From Atopobiaceae bacterium (GTDB lineage: Bacteria > Actinomycetota > Coriobacteriia > Coriobacteriales > Atopobiaceae), in contig JAFWMH010000024.1 of assembly GCA_017510785.1 (NCBI GenBank), positions 157,020 through 221,019 of the forward strand: DNA of 64,000 nt. The letters run 5' to 3'. Numbering within the stretch: position 1 is the first letter of the stretch; every line of letters starts with the position of its first letter. Made by a program: the position numbers and the translations under genes. Below the pieces are notes generated by a model. It had not been told where the DNA came from. It did no database searches and saw only the letters and a program-made list of their open reading frames with translations. This document shows, piece after piece, positions 7,760 through 15,199 of the stretch.

Positions 7760-8656
7760 ATGGCATGTGACGTACGAAACCTTACCGGCTCAATTGTGGC
7801 ACTGGTAACCCCCTTCAAAGCGAATGGCGACATCGATTTTGCCGCAATCGACCGGCTCGTGGACTTCCACCTCGAGAACGAAACCGACGGCATATTGGTT
7901 CTTGGAACAACCGGCGAGTCCAGTACGATGACGGACGCCGAGGACGTTGCGGTGGCCCAGCACGTCGTTAATCGCGTGAACGGTGCCATCCCCATCATTG
8001 GCGGCGCTGGCTCGAACTCAACGGCCGAAAGCCTTACGAAGGCAAAGGGTCTCCAGATGATTGGCTGCGACGCGCTGCTCCTCATTACGCCCTACTACAA
8101 CAAATCCAATGAAGAGGGCATCTATCGTCACTTCACTACGGTTCTCGACCAAACCGAGATTCCCAGCATCCTTTACAACATCCCCGGCCGAACGGGATGC
8201 GCCATTAGCGAGGCAAACGTCGTTCGGCTCGCCACGCATCCCAATGTGATGGGCATCAAGGAGGCGTCCGGATCCATCTCCTACGCAACAAGCGTTGCGC
8301 GCCACCTAGGCGACGGCTTCCGCATGTACTCTGGCAACGACGACATGATCGTTCCGATTCTTTCGCTCGGTGGCTCGGGCGTCATAAGCGTTTGGGCAAA
8401 CGTGCAGCCCAAGCTGTGCCACGATTTGGTGGCGAGCTACCTCGACGGCGACGTAAGGAAGTCGCTCGAGCTTCAGCTTGGTGGCTTGGACCTCGTGCAC
8501 GCACTGTTCAGCGAGGTTAACCCCATTCCTGTTAAGGCCGCCCTCGCCATGATGGGCATGATGGAGGAGACGTACCGTCCACCGCTGTACACCATGTCGG
8601 CTGCGGCGCGCAGCAACTTGGAAAACGTCCTGAAGGAGGCTGGTATCCTTGGCTAA
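7760..8656 (+). CDS. dapA: 4-hydroxy-tetrahydrodipicolinate synthase
   Basis: 298 residues (family about 290-300) from the ATG at 7760, which has AAGGAGAG upstream; a longer open frame to 7451 runs through the riboswitch and is not coding. The enzyme condenses pyruvate with aspartate semialdehyde in the first committed step to diaminopimelate and lysine. Visible active-site residues: T50-T51 in L-G-T-T-G-E, Y139 in L-Y-N-I-P-G-R-T-G, and Schiff-base K167 in M-G-I-K-E-A-S. The cytoplasmic TIM barrel is complete. dapB follows with an 8-base overlap, so the two are one transcriptional and translational unit under the lysine riboswitch. Confidence 0.96.
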   Translation: MACDVRNLTGSIVALVTPFKANGDIDFAAIDRLVDFHLENETDGILVLGTTGESSTMTDAEDVAVAQHVVNRVNGAIPIIGGAGSNSTAESLTKAKGLQMIGCDALLLITPYYNKSNEEGIYRHFTTVLDQTEIPSILYNIPGRTGCAISEANVVRLATHPNVMGIKEASGSISYATSVARHLGDGFRMYSGNDDMIVPILSLGGSGVISVWANVQPKLCHDLVASYLDGDVRKSLELQLGGLDLVHALFSEVNPIPVKAALAMMGMMEETYRPPLYTMSAAARSNLENVLKEAGILG

Positions 8657-9368
8657 GGCAATCGTCGTCGGCGCCGCTGGACGCATGGGAACGCTCCTCA
8701 GCGCCGAAATCGAGGCCACGGACGGACTCGAACTGGCAGGCGGATACGACGTCAACAACATTGACGAGCTCGACGAGGTGGCACCCGCCGTCGATGTGGT
8801 GGTGGACTTCTCGAAGCCCGCTGCCCTTCCCCACGTTGCTGCCTACGTAAAGCGCACGGGCGCCGCGCTCGTGTGCGGAACAACGGGCCTGAGCGATGAA
8901 GACCTTGCCACTTTGCGCGCGCTCGGAAAGGCGAGCCGCGTCGTGTGGTCGTCCAACTATTCGCTTGGCGTAGCGGTTCTGCGCCGCGTAGCGGCTGAGG
9001 CCGCTCGGGCACTTGCAAGCTGGGACATCGAGATTGCCGAGACGCATCATAACCAAAAGGTCGACGCACCATCCGGCACCGCAGTGGCACTGCTCCACGC
9101 CGTCGACCCCGAGGGCACCAGCCCGGTAGTATATGGTCGAGAGGGCATCGTAGGCGTTCGCGGCGAGCGCGAGATTGGCATGCATGCCTTGCGTGGCGGA
9201 ACCGTTGCGGGTACACACGAGGTTCACTTCTTCGGCACCGACGAAGAGGTTTGTCTTACGCACCGCGCCAATAGCCGTCAGATTTTCGTTGCCGGCGCTG
9301 TTGCCTGCGCCAAACGACTGCTTCAAGCTGAGGTCGGCTTCCACACCTTCGATGACCTTATGTTCTAA
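8649..9368 (+). CDS. dapB: 4-hydroxy-tetrahydrodipicolinate reductase
   Basis: 239 residues, at the short end of the family (240-270). The start is TTG at 8649, inside the end of dapA, with a strong AGGAGG at 8634-8639; no ATG fits. It reduces the DapA product with NAD(P)H. The N-terminal Rossmann fold shows G-A-A-G-R-M-G (residues 8-14), followed by V-C-G-T-T-G-L. The catalytic motif E-T-H-H-N-Q-K-V-D-A-P-S-G-T supplies H133, H134 and K137. Gene order and overlap with dapA imply coupled translation and shared lysine control. Confidence 0.95.
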   Translation: MAKAIVVGAAGRMGTLLSAEIEATDGLELAGGYDVNNIDELDEVAPAVDVVVDFSKPAALPHVAAYVKRTGAALVCGTTGLSDEDLATLRALGKASRVVWSSNYSLGVAVLRRVAAEAARALASWDIEIAETHHNQKVDAPSGTAVALLHAVDPEGTSPVVYGREGIVGVRGEREIGMHALRGGTVAGTHEVHFFGTDEEVCLTHRANSRQIFVAGAVACAKRLLQAEVGFHTFDDLMF

Positions 9369-9390
9369 GGGGCAGTTCCCTCATAGAGCA

Positions 9391-9429
9391 CGACGCACGT
9401 CGGCCCATTATGGGCTGGCGTGCGTTTTT
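9391..9429 (+). terminator. rho-independent terminator after dapB
   Basis: ACGCACG...CGGCCCA (9393-9407) pairs with TGGGCTG...CGTGCG (9411-9424) through a TTA loop, and is followed by TTTTT (9425-9429). It begins 23 bases after the dapB stop. Confidence 0.9.
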
Positions 9430-9541
9430 GCCGCTCGTTTTTGTCACTTTGGCTCAGGTCTTGATTCTTTCGGGTAGGATGCTGCGTACGAAGCGCTTTG
9501 TGGTATTCTGTTTCGCATATACCTATTCGAAGCGAGGGCTT

Positions 9542-10120
9542 ATGTTTAAATCCTTCAAACGCATGGCACCGGTGTGGATAATCTATCTTCTCCTGTTCGC
9601 AATGGCCGCAACCGGACCGTTACTTTCGCACTATGGTCAGTTTGAGGGCATCACACGCGGACACTGGGTGTTCTTGTTCCTCCTGCCGTTTTCCATTGGA
9701 TGCATGCCCCTTGGTTTTATATTGGGCGAAATCGTTCAACATCGCACTCGAGCATCGGGACGCACATCGTGGCGCATCGGGTTTTTCCACTTCATTGTGA
9801 TGTACGCCGTTTTTCTTACGGGCGTGTTCGATTTGCTTGCCAACGTACATGACGTTTTGTATTATGCCGTTTGGCTTGGGCCTTCTTTTATTTCGGGACT
9901 GCTTTTCGTATTCGGCATGTTCATCATGCGCGTAGAGCAAGCACATTCGGATGCGCGCTATGGCGTCGAGGTAAGTCGCGGAGACCCATGGGCCCCCTTC
10001 TTCGACCTCGAATGGGAGTCCGATACCCCACGCAAGGTTACGGCACGCGCGGAGCTCCCACCGGCCGAATCCGAGTCGGGCTCCAAACGCAAGTCGAGGC
10101 GTCGTAGGCGTCGCAAGTAA
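9542..10120 (+). CDS. four-helix membrane protein of unknown function
   Basis: 192 residues from the ATG at 9542 (GCGAGGG upstream). The frame is open further up to 9410, but that extension runs through the dapB terminator and is rejected. Four hydrophobic helices are visible at about residues 10-30, 38-62, 80-103 and 105-130, followed by a soluble acidic stretch and a strongly basic tail ending R-R-R-R-R-R-K. The tail should lie in the cytoplasm and may bind nucleic acid or phospholipid. I recognise no family. It stands alone between the dapB terminator and the fucO promoter. Confidence 0.75.
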   Translation: MFKSFKRMAPVWIIYLLLFAMAATGPLLSHYGQFEGITRGHWVFLFLLPFSIGCMPLGFILGEIVQHRTRASGRTSWRIGFFHFIVMYAVFLTGVFDLLANVHDVLYYAVWLGPSFISGLLFVFGMFIMRVEQAHSDARYGVEVSRGDPWAPFFDLEWESDTPRKVTARAELPPAESESGSKRKSRRRRRRK

Positions 10121-10137
10121 ACTAACGTGAATCGTCG

Positions 10138-10164
10138 TTGAAGCCACGCATATTCCTCTATAAT
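10138..10164 (+). promoter_or_regulatory. fucO promoter
   Basis: A perfect TATAAT at 10159-10164 lies 40 bases before the fucO start, with TTGAAG at 10138-10143 (15-base spacing; GTTGAA gives 16). The short spacing makes the exact -35 uncertain. Confidence 0.6.
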
Positions 10165-10203
10165 AGCTCACGTTCGTGTAAAGCATAACTAAGGAGGTAT
10201 AGC

Positions 10204-11364
10204 ATGGCTCAACGCTTCGTTCTCAATAACATTTCGTATCATGGATCCGGCGCCATAAAGGAGGTTCCGGGCGAGATTTGTCGTCGCGGCTTCAAGAAGG
10301 CCTTCGTTGCCTCCGACCCCGACCTCGTGAAGTTCGGCGTTACCACCAAGGTTACCGACCTGCTCGATGAGGCCGGCATCGCATGGGAGCTCTTCTCCAG
10401 CATTAAGCCCAACCCCACGATTAAGAACGTCCAGGACGGCGTGGCCGCCTTCATGGCTTCCGGCGCCGACTGCATCGTGGCCGTAGGCGGTGGCTCCGCC
10501 ATGGATACCGCCAAGGGCATTGGCATCATCGCCACCAATCCCGAATTCGCCGATGTCGTTTCGCTCGAAGGCGTCGCCGACACGAAGAATCACGCAGTGT
10601 TCACCATCGCTGTTGCCACCACCGCCGGCACCGCTGCGGAGGTTACCATTAACTACGTCGTCACCGACCCCGAGAAGGAGCGCAAGTTCGTATGCGTCGA
10701 CGTTAACGACATTCCCGACGTCGCCGTGGTCGACCCCGACATGATGGCCTCGATGCCTGCCGGCCTCACCGCAGCCACCGGTATGGATGCGCTCACCCAC
10801 GCCATCGAGGGCTACACCACCCGCGGCGCTTGGGAGCTCTCCGACATGTTCCACTTCAAGGCCATTCAGCTCATCAGCAAGAATCTGCGCGACTCCTATG
10901 CCGAGGCCAAGAGTGGCGTGCCTGCAAGCGGTCGCGAGGGAATGGCACTTGGCCAGTATGTTGCGGGCATGGGCTTCTCCAACGTCGGCCTTGGCATCGA
11001 CCACGCCATGGCACACACGCTTTCGGCTCACTACGACACGCCGCACGGCGTCGCCTGCGCCATGCTGCTCCCCATCGCCATGGAGTACAACAAGCCCGTC
11101 GTTGCCGAGCGGCTTGCCGAGGTTGCAGTCGCTATGGGCGTCGACACCACCGACATGAGCACCGACGAGGCCGCTGATGCCGCCATCGCAGCCGTACGCC
11201 AGCTCTCCGCCGACGTCAACATCCCCAAAACCTGCGACGGCCTGGTTGAGGCTGACCTCGACCAGCTCGCAAGCGACGCCTTGGCCGATGCTTGCTATCC
11301 CGGCAACCCGCGTGAAGCCGATCACGAAACCGTAAAGGAACTCTTCCGCAAGATCATGGCGTAA
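10204..11364 (+). CDS. fucO: lactaldehyde reductase, iron-dependent alcohol dehydrogenase
   Basis: 386 residues with a perfect AAGGAGG site. It matches E. coli FucO closely along its whole length, including the conserved blocks T-T-A-G-T-A-A-E-V-T-I-N-Y-V, A-T-G-M-D-A-L-T-H-A-I-E-G and L-G-Q-Y-V-A-G-M-G-F-S-N-V-G-L-G. Fe(II) ligands are D195, H199, H267 and H281; the nucleotide-binding loop is G-G-G-S at 95-98. FucO reduces lactaldehyde to 1,2-propanediol in anaerobic fucose or rhamnose use, which fits a gut or oral anaerobe. No fucose or rhamnose genes adjoin it: the gene is monocistronic, with its own promoter and terminator, so its physiological aldehyde could differ. Confidence 0.88.
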   Translation: MAQRFVLNNISYHGSGAIKEVPGEICRRGFKKAFVASDPDLVKFGVTTKVTDLLDEAGIAWELFSSIKPNPTIKNVQDGVAAFMASGADCIVAVGGGSAMDTAKGIGIIATNPEFADVVSLEGVADTKNHAVFTIAVATTAGTAAEVTINYVVTDPEKERKFVCVDVNDIPDVAVVDPDMMASMPAGLTAATGMDALTHAIEGYTTRGAWELSDMFHFKAIQLISKNLRDSYAEAKSGVPASGREGMALGQYVAGMGFSNVGLGIDHAMAHTLSAHYDTPHGVACAMLLPIAMEYNKPVVAERLAEVAVAMGVDTTDMSTDEAADAAIAAVRQLSADVNIPKTCDGLVEADLDQLASDALADACYPGNPREADHETVKELFRKIMA

Positions 11365-11388
11365 CAAACCACGCACGACTCAAAGCAA

Positions 11389-11424
11389 ACGAGCGCCTCC
11401 CGTGAAGGTTGGCGCTCGTTTTTT
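11389..11424 (+). terminator. rho-independent terminator after fucO
   Basis: ACGAGCGCC (11389-11397) pairs with GGCGCTCGT (11411-11419), followed by TTTTT to 11424. It starts 24 bases after the fucO stop. On the opposite strand the flank AACGAGC lacks an A-run strong enough to serve the convergent gene. Confidence 0.92.
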
Positions 11425-11459
11425 GCTCCGCAAAACAGCCCACAAGACTGGCACATGCC

Positions 11460-11825
11460 TTAGTCGTCCGCTCCCACAATACCGCCCACAATGCTCGAGA
11501 CGATTGAGATGATGATCGATCCGAGGAGTGCGTCCCAAAAGCTCACAACATACACTCCCATGCCAAGAATGCTCGTCGAAAGCCAGCTTGCGATTAGCAG
11601 TGCTACGCCATTGACGACGAGATGGAAAATCCCGAGCGTCAGCACGGTAAGAGGCATCGAGAGCGTGTGCATTATTGGCCGAATGCTTGCATTCACCAAG
11701 GCGATAGCTAGGGCAAAAATGAGTATGCTCGAGAGCGTCTCGCCCATCGGGACGAGGCCAGGCAAAACCCACGTAGCGACCGCAGCCGCAACGGCGGTTG
11801 AAAGCCACGTTAGAATAAACGACAT
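11460..11825 (-). CDS. YvlD/DUF360-type (phage holin superfamily IV) membrane protein
   Basis: 121 residues from the ATG at 11825 (AAAGGAG upstream). Four transmembrane segments fill the protein. The pattern T-W-x-x-x-A-x-A-A-x-x-T-x-x-L-P-G near the start, then A-L-V-N-A-S-I-R-P and L-P-L/M-P-L-T-V-L-T-L-G, is the signature of the mycobacterial/bacillar YvlD family (often labelled phage holin family protein). These are ordinary chromosomal membrane proteins linked in some species to envelope stress; no phage genes are near. It is convergent with fucO and divergent from addB. Confidence 0.85.
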   Translation of the reverse strand: MSFILTWLSTAVAAAVATWVLPGLVPMGETLSSILIFALAIALVNASIRPIMHTLSMPLTVLTLGIFHLVVNGVALLIASWLSTSILGMGVYVVSFWDALLGSIIISIVSSIVGGIVGADD

Positions 11826-11947
11826 GTCGCTCCTTTCGAAGAACGAATCGAGAACTTGTACATAATACACTCGTTTACGCCGCAAACGACTCGCGAAATG
11901 CCACGCAAACAAACGACGTACAGACGGCAATTTTTGTCCCACCTCCC

Positions 11948-11956
11948 TGTTATGAT
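11948..11956 (+). promoter_or_regulatory. extended -10 promoter of addB-addA
   Basis: TGTTATGAT at 11949-11956 is a TG-n-TATGAT extended -10 element 34 bases before the addB start. No good -35 is seen, which extended -10 promoters tolerate. Confidence 0.5.
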
Positions 11957-11989
11957 GGTTTCGGTAGCAAAACCACAGAGAGGTACACT

Positions 11990-14900
11990 ATGGCACTTAC
12001 CATCGTACGAACCCATAACGAACGGCTGATAAACTCTGCCGTCAAGCAAACGCTGCGACGAGCACTCGACTCAAGCGGTAGCGCAGTACTGCTCGTACCG
12101 AGCTTTTCCCAAGCAGCCGAAGCCCAGCGTGCCCTTGCCACCGTTGACGGACTCACCTTAGGCATTACTACCACCACACCTTCCGCATGGGTGCGCAGTC
12201 AGTGGGAATTGTGGGGTGACGGTCGCAGTCTGGCAAACGGAGCCGTACTCTCCATTTTGGCTTACGAGGCCATTCGCGGAGCGGCGCCCGATGAGCGTGG
12301 TCCGCTGGCACCATTGCCCGGCACCGTTGAGGTTTTGGCAAAACTCGTGGGTCGCTCGCTTCCCTGGCTTCCCTTTCGGAGCCCAGGCCTCGATGAAGAG
12401 GCGTACGCGCAGGCAGGCCTTGCGGATGCGGAGACGCGACTTGTTCGGCTTGCCGCGTCGGTTGCAGGCATGCTGCAAGAGCATGGCTATGTGAGCGCAT
12501 CCGAAGCCTCAGCACTGTTGCCCAACACGCTCCTGCAGGCACACGTCCTGCCACCGCATATTGTGGTAGCCGGCTTTTCGTGGTTGGAACGCACGGAGCG
12601 CGAGCTAGTTTGTGCTCTGGCACGCATTACCGAGGTTTCGTTCTTCGCGCATCTGCCTGAAGGCCCAGCCGCAGCACAGGTCACCCACCTCATAGAGCTG
12701 CTCAACGACGGTGTTGACGAGGTTCGTCACGTGGTTGACGCCGCGAACGACGCCCCGCTTCACGCCAATGATTTGCAAGAGCTCCTCGACGTCTTGTTCA
12801 GCGAAAACACGCTCCCCACTACACGCAACACACCCATCGAGCTGCTATTGCCCGCAGGTCCCGTAGCCGAGGCAGAGCTCATAGCATCACGCATAGCAAC
12901 GCTTGCAGCAGAGTCGACCTCAACAGAGAACCCCATTGTCGTCGTGGTACCCGATGTCGCGCGTGCGTGGCGCGAGCTTGCACCGAAGCTCGAAGCGCGT
13001 GGAGTGGCAGCACAGTTCATGTGGACGCAGCCCATGACGGAGAACTTCCACGCGCAGGCGTTTATCTCATTTGTATCGAAGGTCGCCCAACTCAGCGAGC
13101 TTGCCGCATCCTGGCCCGAACCAATCCAGGGACTTGAGGGACCCGTACCGCAACTAGGCGACATGAAGTGGTGGCCCCCACGCGAGCTCATCGACTTCCT
13201 GTTTGAAGATATGGCCCATATGGAACCACGCAACGTATGGAAGCTCGATGGCTTGTGGCGCGGCAACCGCCTGCTCACCCCCGAGCGTGTGCTCGAGATG
13301 CTTAAGTCCGAGAAGCTCACCTCTCCCCCCGTTGCTCGCGCCACACTCGAAATCCTTCGCGGACGCCTTGGCAGCGCCGCCGCCAAGCTCCTCGCGCCTT
13401 ACGTCTCTACCGTCAACACTGGCAACGCGGCAGCCGACGAATCGCGCGCCGTATTGCAGGCGATGCTGCAACTCACGCGCACGCTCCGCGAACTGGGGGT
13501 TTCGTACGATCCGCATCATCTGGAAGAACGTCCCCTCAGCGAAGTATGCTCGCTTTTGGCATGGGCTGCGGGCGGCAAGCAAATTGTTTCGCGACTGGGT
13601 GTAGGCGCCTCACAATCCGACTCGCGCGTACTCATTACAACAGCCGACCAAGCCGCACAACTTCCCGTCGGCTCTGCCCACTCGCTCGTCGTATGCGGAC
13701 TCACCTCGGTGGAACAGCCTCTCGAAGGCAAAGAGGACGTTCTCCATGCCATGCTGGAACTTTTGGGCGTAGAGCCCAAGGCCGATTCGCTCGCCAAGGC
13801 GCGAACCGAGTTTCGCAAACTACTGGGCGTCGCACGCGAACAGCTGGTACTCGAACGCGCCCTGGCCGATGCCGAAGGGGCACCTACGTATCCGTCCGTC
13901 ATGCTTTCCGAACTCCTTGGCGCCTATGGCGTCTCGGCTTCCACACCCCCTGCCAAGCTCCCCTTCGCCCACGAGTCGCGCAGCGAGCGCGACCTATTAC
14001 AAAACCTCAACTACGACGGCAACGCTTCACAACGCGTTGCCACGGTCACGCCGGCTCCTGCGGGCAAACTCACAAGCGCATCTCGTAACCTCGTGTTTGT
14101 TCCACAAGCCGGTAAGGAGGCATTGCCCAACGGCCTTCCCGTTCTTTCCGCCTCGCAAATTGAAACCTACCTCGACTGCCCTTACAAGTGGTTTAGCCTA
14201 AGACGTCTTCGCCTCGGTTCGCTCGATGCCGGGCACACCGGTTTGGAGATGGGCTCGTTTGCACATCGCGTGTTGGAGGTAACGCATACGGAGTTGCTTG
14301 CGCGGGCTCTGGAACAAGAACAGCGTGCTTTGGGCACCCAGCCGCCCGTGCAGGACGAGGCGAACCGCGAGGCGTTGTTAGCCGAGTTGGCAGCAAACCC
14401 GTGCAGGCACATTCCCGGTTCGCGCATCGATGCCACCACCCTCGAGGCCGCCAAGGCAGCCCTCGAGCTTGAGTTCGACCTTCATCGCGAGCACATGTAT
14501 TTGGAGCGTAATCCCCGAGCGTCTCAGCAGCTTCTTGTTGCCCACGACTCTGCGGAGCGTGCACAGGAGCAGCAGCTCAGGGAAGATCTTCTCTCGTCGC
14601 TCAAGTATCAAACGGGCATTCTCGAAGGGTTCGAACCCCGCTTCTTCGAGTGGGACTTTGGTCGGCATGGGGACCTCGTGCCGTATGCCGGCGCCTACAT
14701 CACCGGTACGGCCGACCGCATCGACGTGAGCCAACACGGAACGGCCGTCATCATTGACTACAAGCACAAGAGTCCAAATGGCTTTGCCGCAGAATACGAC
14801 GCGTTGCAGGACGGCGTGCTCGATGGCGCGAAGCTTCCCACACGCGTTCAATCGCTCATTTATGGCCAGGTGGTACGCCGTGCCTTCGATGGCAACCTGC

Positions 14901-15199
14901 GCGTAGTGGGCAGCGTGTACTTAAGCACGAAGGCACCACATGCACTGGCCGGAGTTGCCGACGCCAACGTGGCCGACCTCGTGTTTGGTCCCAAGAGCCC
15001 GCGGCGACTTCCCTATAGAAGCGTGCCGTCAAACGAATCGGGCGAACCGGGCATGAACGACCTGCTCGATCGTACCGAGGAACTCATTGCCGAACAGGTA
15101 CAGCAAATGCTCGCCGGCAACGTTGAGGCACGGCCGCGCGACCGTCGCTCCTGCGACTTTTGTCCCGTCATGCAATGCGAGAGAAGGGTGGCACAATAA
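11990..15199 (+). CDS. addB: AddB-type helicase-nuclease subunit
   Basis: 1069 residues. It is the first gene of the double-strand-break processing pair. The N-terminal helicase-like half starts M-A-L-T-I-V-R and lacks any Walker A motif, so this subunit cannot be a motor and probably scans for Chi, as in RexB-like AddB proteins. The C-terminal quarter is a PD-(D/E)XK nuclease: S-A-S-Q-I-E-T-Y-L-D-C-P-Y-K-W-F, then M-G-S-F-A-H-R-V-L, and the catalytic D-R-I-D...V-I-I-D-Y-K. The cysteine in D-C-P-Y and the trio C-D-F-C-P-V-M-Q-C at the end form the 4Fe-4S pin known in AddB. The stop overlaps the addA start (TAATG). Confidence 0.9.
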   Translation: MALTIVRTHNERLINSAVKQTLRRALDSSGSAVLLVPSFSQAAEAQRALATVDGLTLGITTTTPSAWVRSQWELWGDGRSLANGAVLSILAYEAIRGAAPDERGPLAPLPGTVEVLAKLVGRSLPWLPFRSPGLDEEAYAQAGLADAETRLVRLAASVAGMLQEHGYVSASEASALLPNTLLQAHVLPPHIVVAGFSWLERTERELVCALARITEVSFFAHLPEGPAAAQVTHLIELLNDGVDEVRHVVDAANDAPLHANDLQELLDVLFSENTLPTTRNTPIELLLPAGPVAEAELIASRIATLAAESTSTENPIVVVVPDVARAWRELAPKLEARGVAAQFMWTQPMTENFHAQAFISFVSKVAQLSELAASWPEPIQGLEGPVPQLGDMKWWPPRELIDFLFEDMAHMEPRNVWKLDGLWRGNRLLTPERVLEMLKSEKLTSPPVARATLEILRGRLGSAAAKLLAPYVSTVNTGNAAADESRAVLQAMLQLTRTLRELGVSYDPHHLEERPLSEVCSLLAWAAGGKQIVSRLGVGASQSDSRVLITTADQAAQLPVGSAHSLVVCGLTSVEQPLEGKEDVLHAMLELLGVEPKADSLAKARTEFRKLLGVAREQLVLERALADAEGAPTYPSVMLSELLGAYGVSASTPPAKLPFAHESRSERDLLQNLNYDGNASQRVATVTPAPAGKLTSASRNLVFVPQAGKEALPNGLPVLSASQIETYLDCPYKWFSLRRLRLGSLDAGHTGLEMGSFAHRVLEVTHTELLARALEQEQRALGTQPPVQDEANREALLAELAANPCRHIPGSRIDATTLEAAKAALELEFDLHREHMYLERNPRASQQLLVAHDSAERAQEQQLREDLLSSLKYQTGILEGFEPRFFEWDFGRHGDLVPYAGAYITGTADRIDVSQHGTAVIIDYKHKSPNGFAAEYDALQDGVLDGAKLPTRVQSLIYGQVVRRAFDGNLRVVGSVYLSTKAPHALAGVADANVADLVFGPKSPRRLPYRSVPSNESGEPGMNDLLDRTEELIAEQVQQMLAGNVEARPRDRRSCDFCPVMQCERRVAQ

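Noticed and set aside
9410..9541. N-terminal extension of the four-helix membrane protein
   Set aside because: It runs through the dapB terminator and lacks a ribosome site, whereas the ATG at 9542 has one.
11460..11825. prophage remnant because of the holin-like label
   Set aside because: The YvlD family is chromosomal and widespread, and no phage gene or attachment site is nearby.
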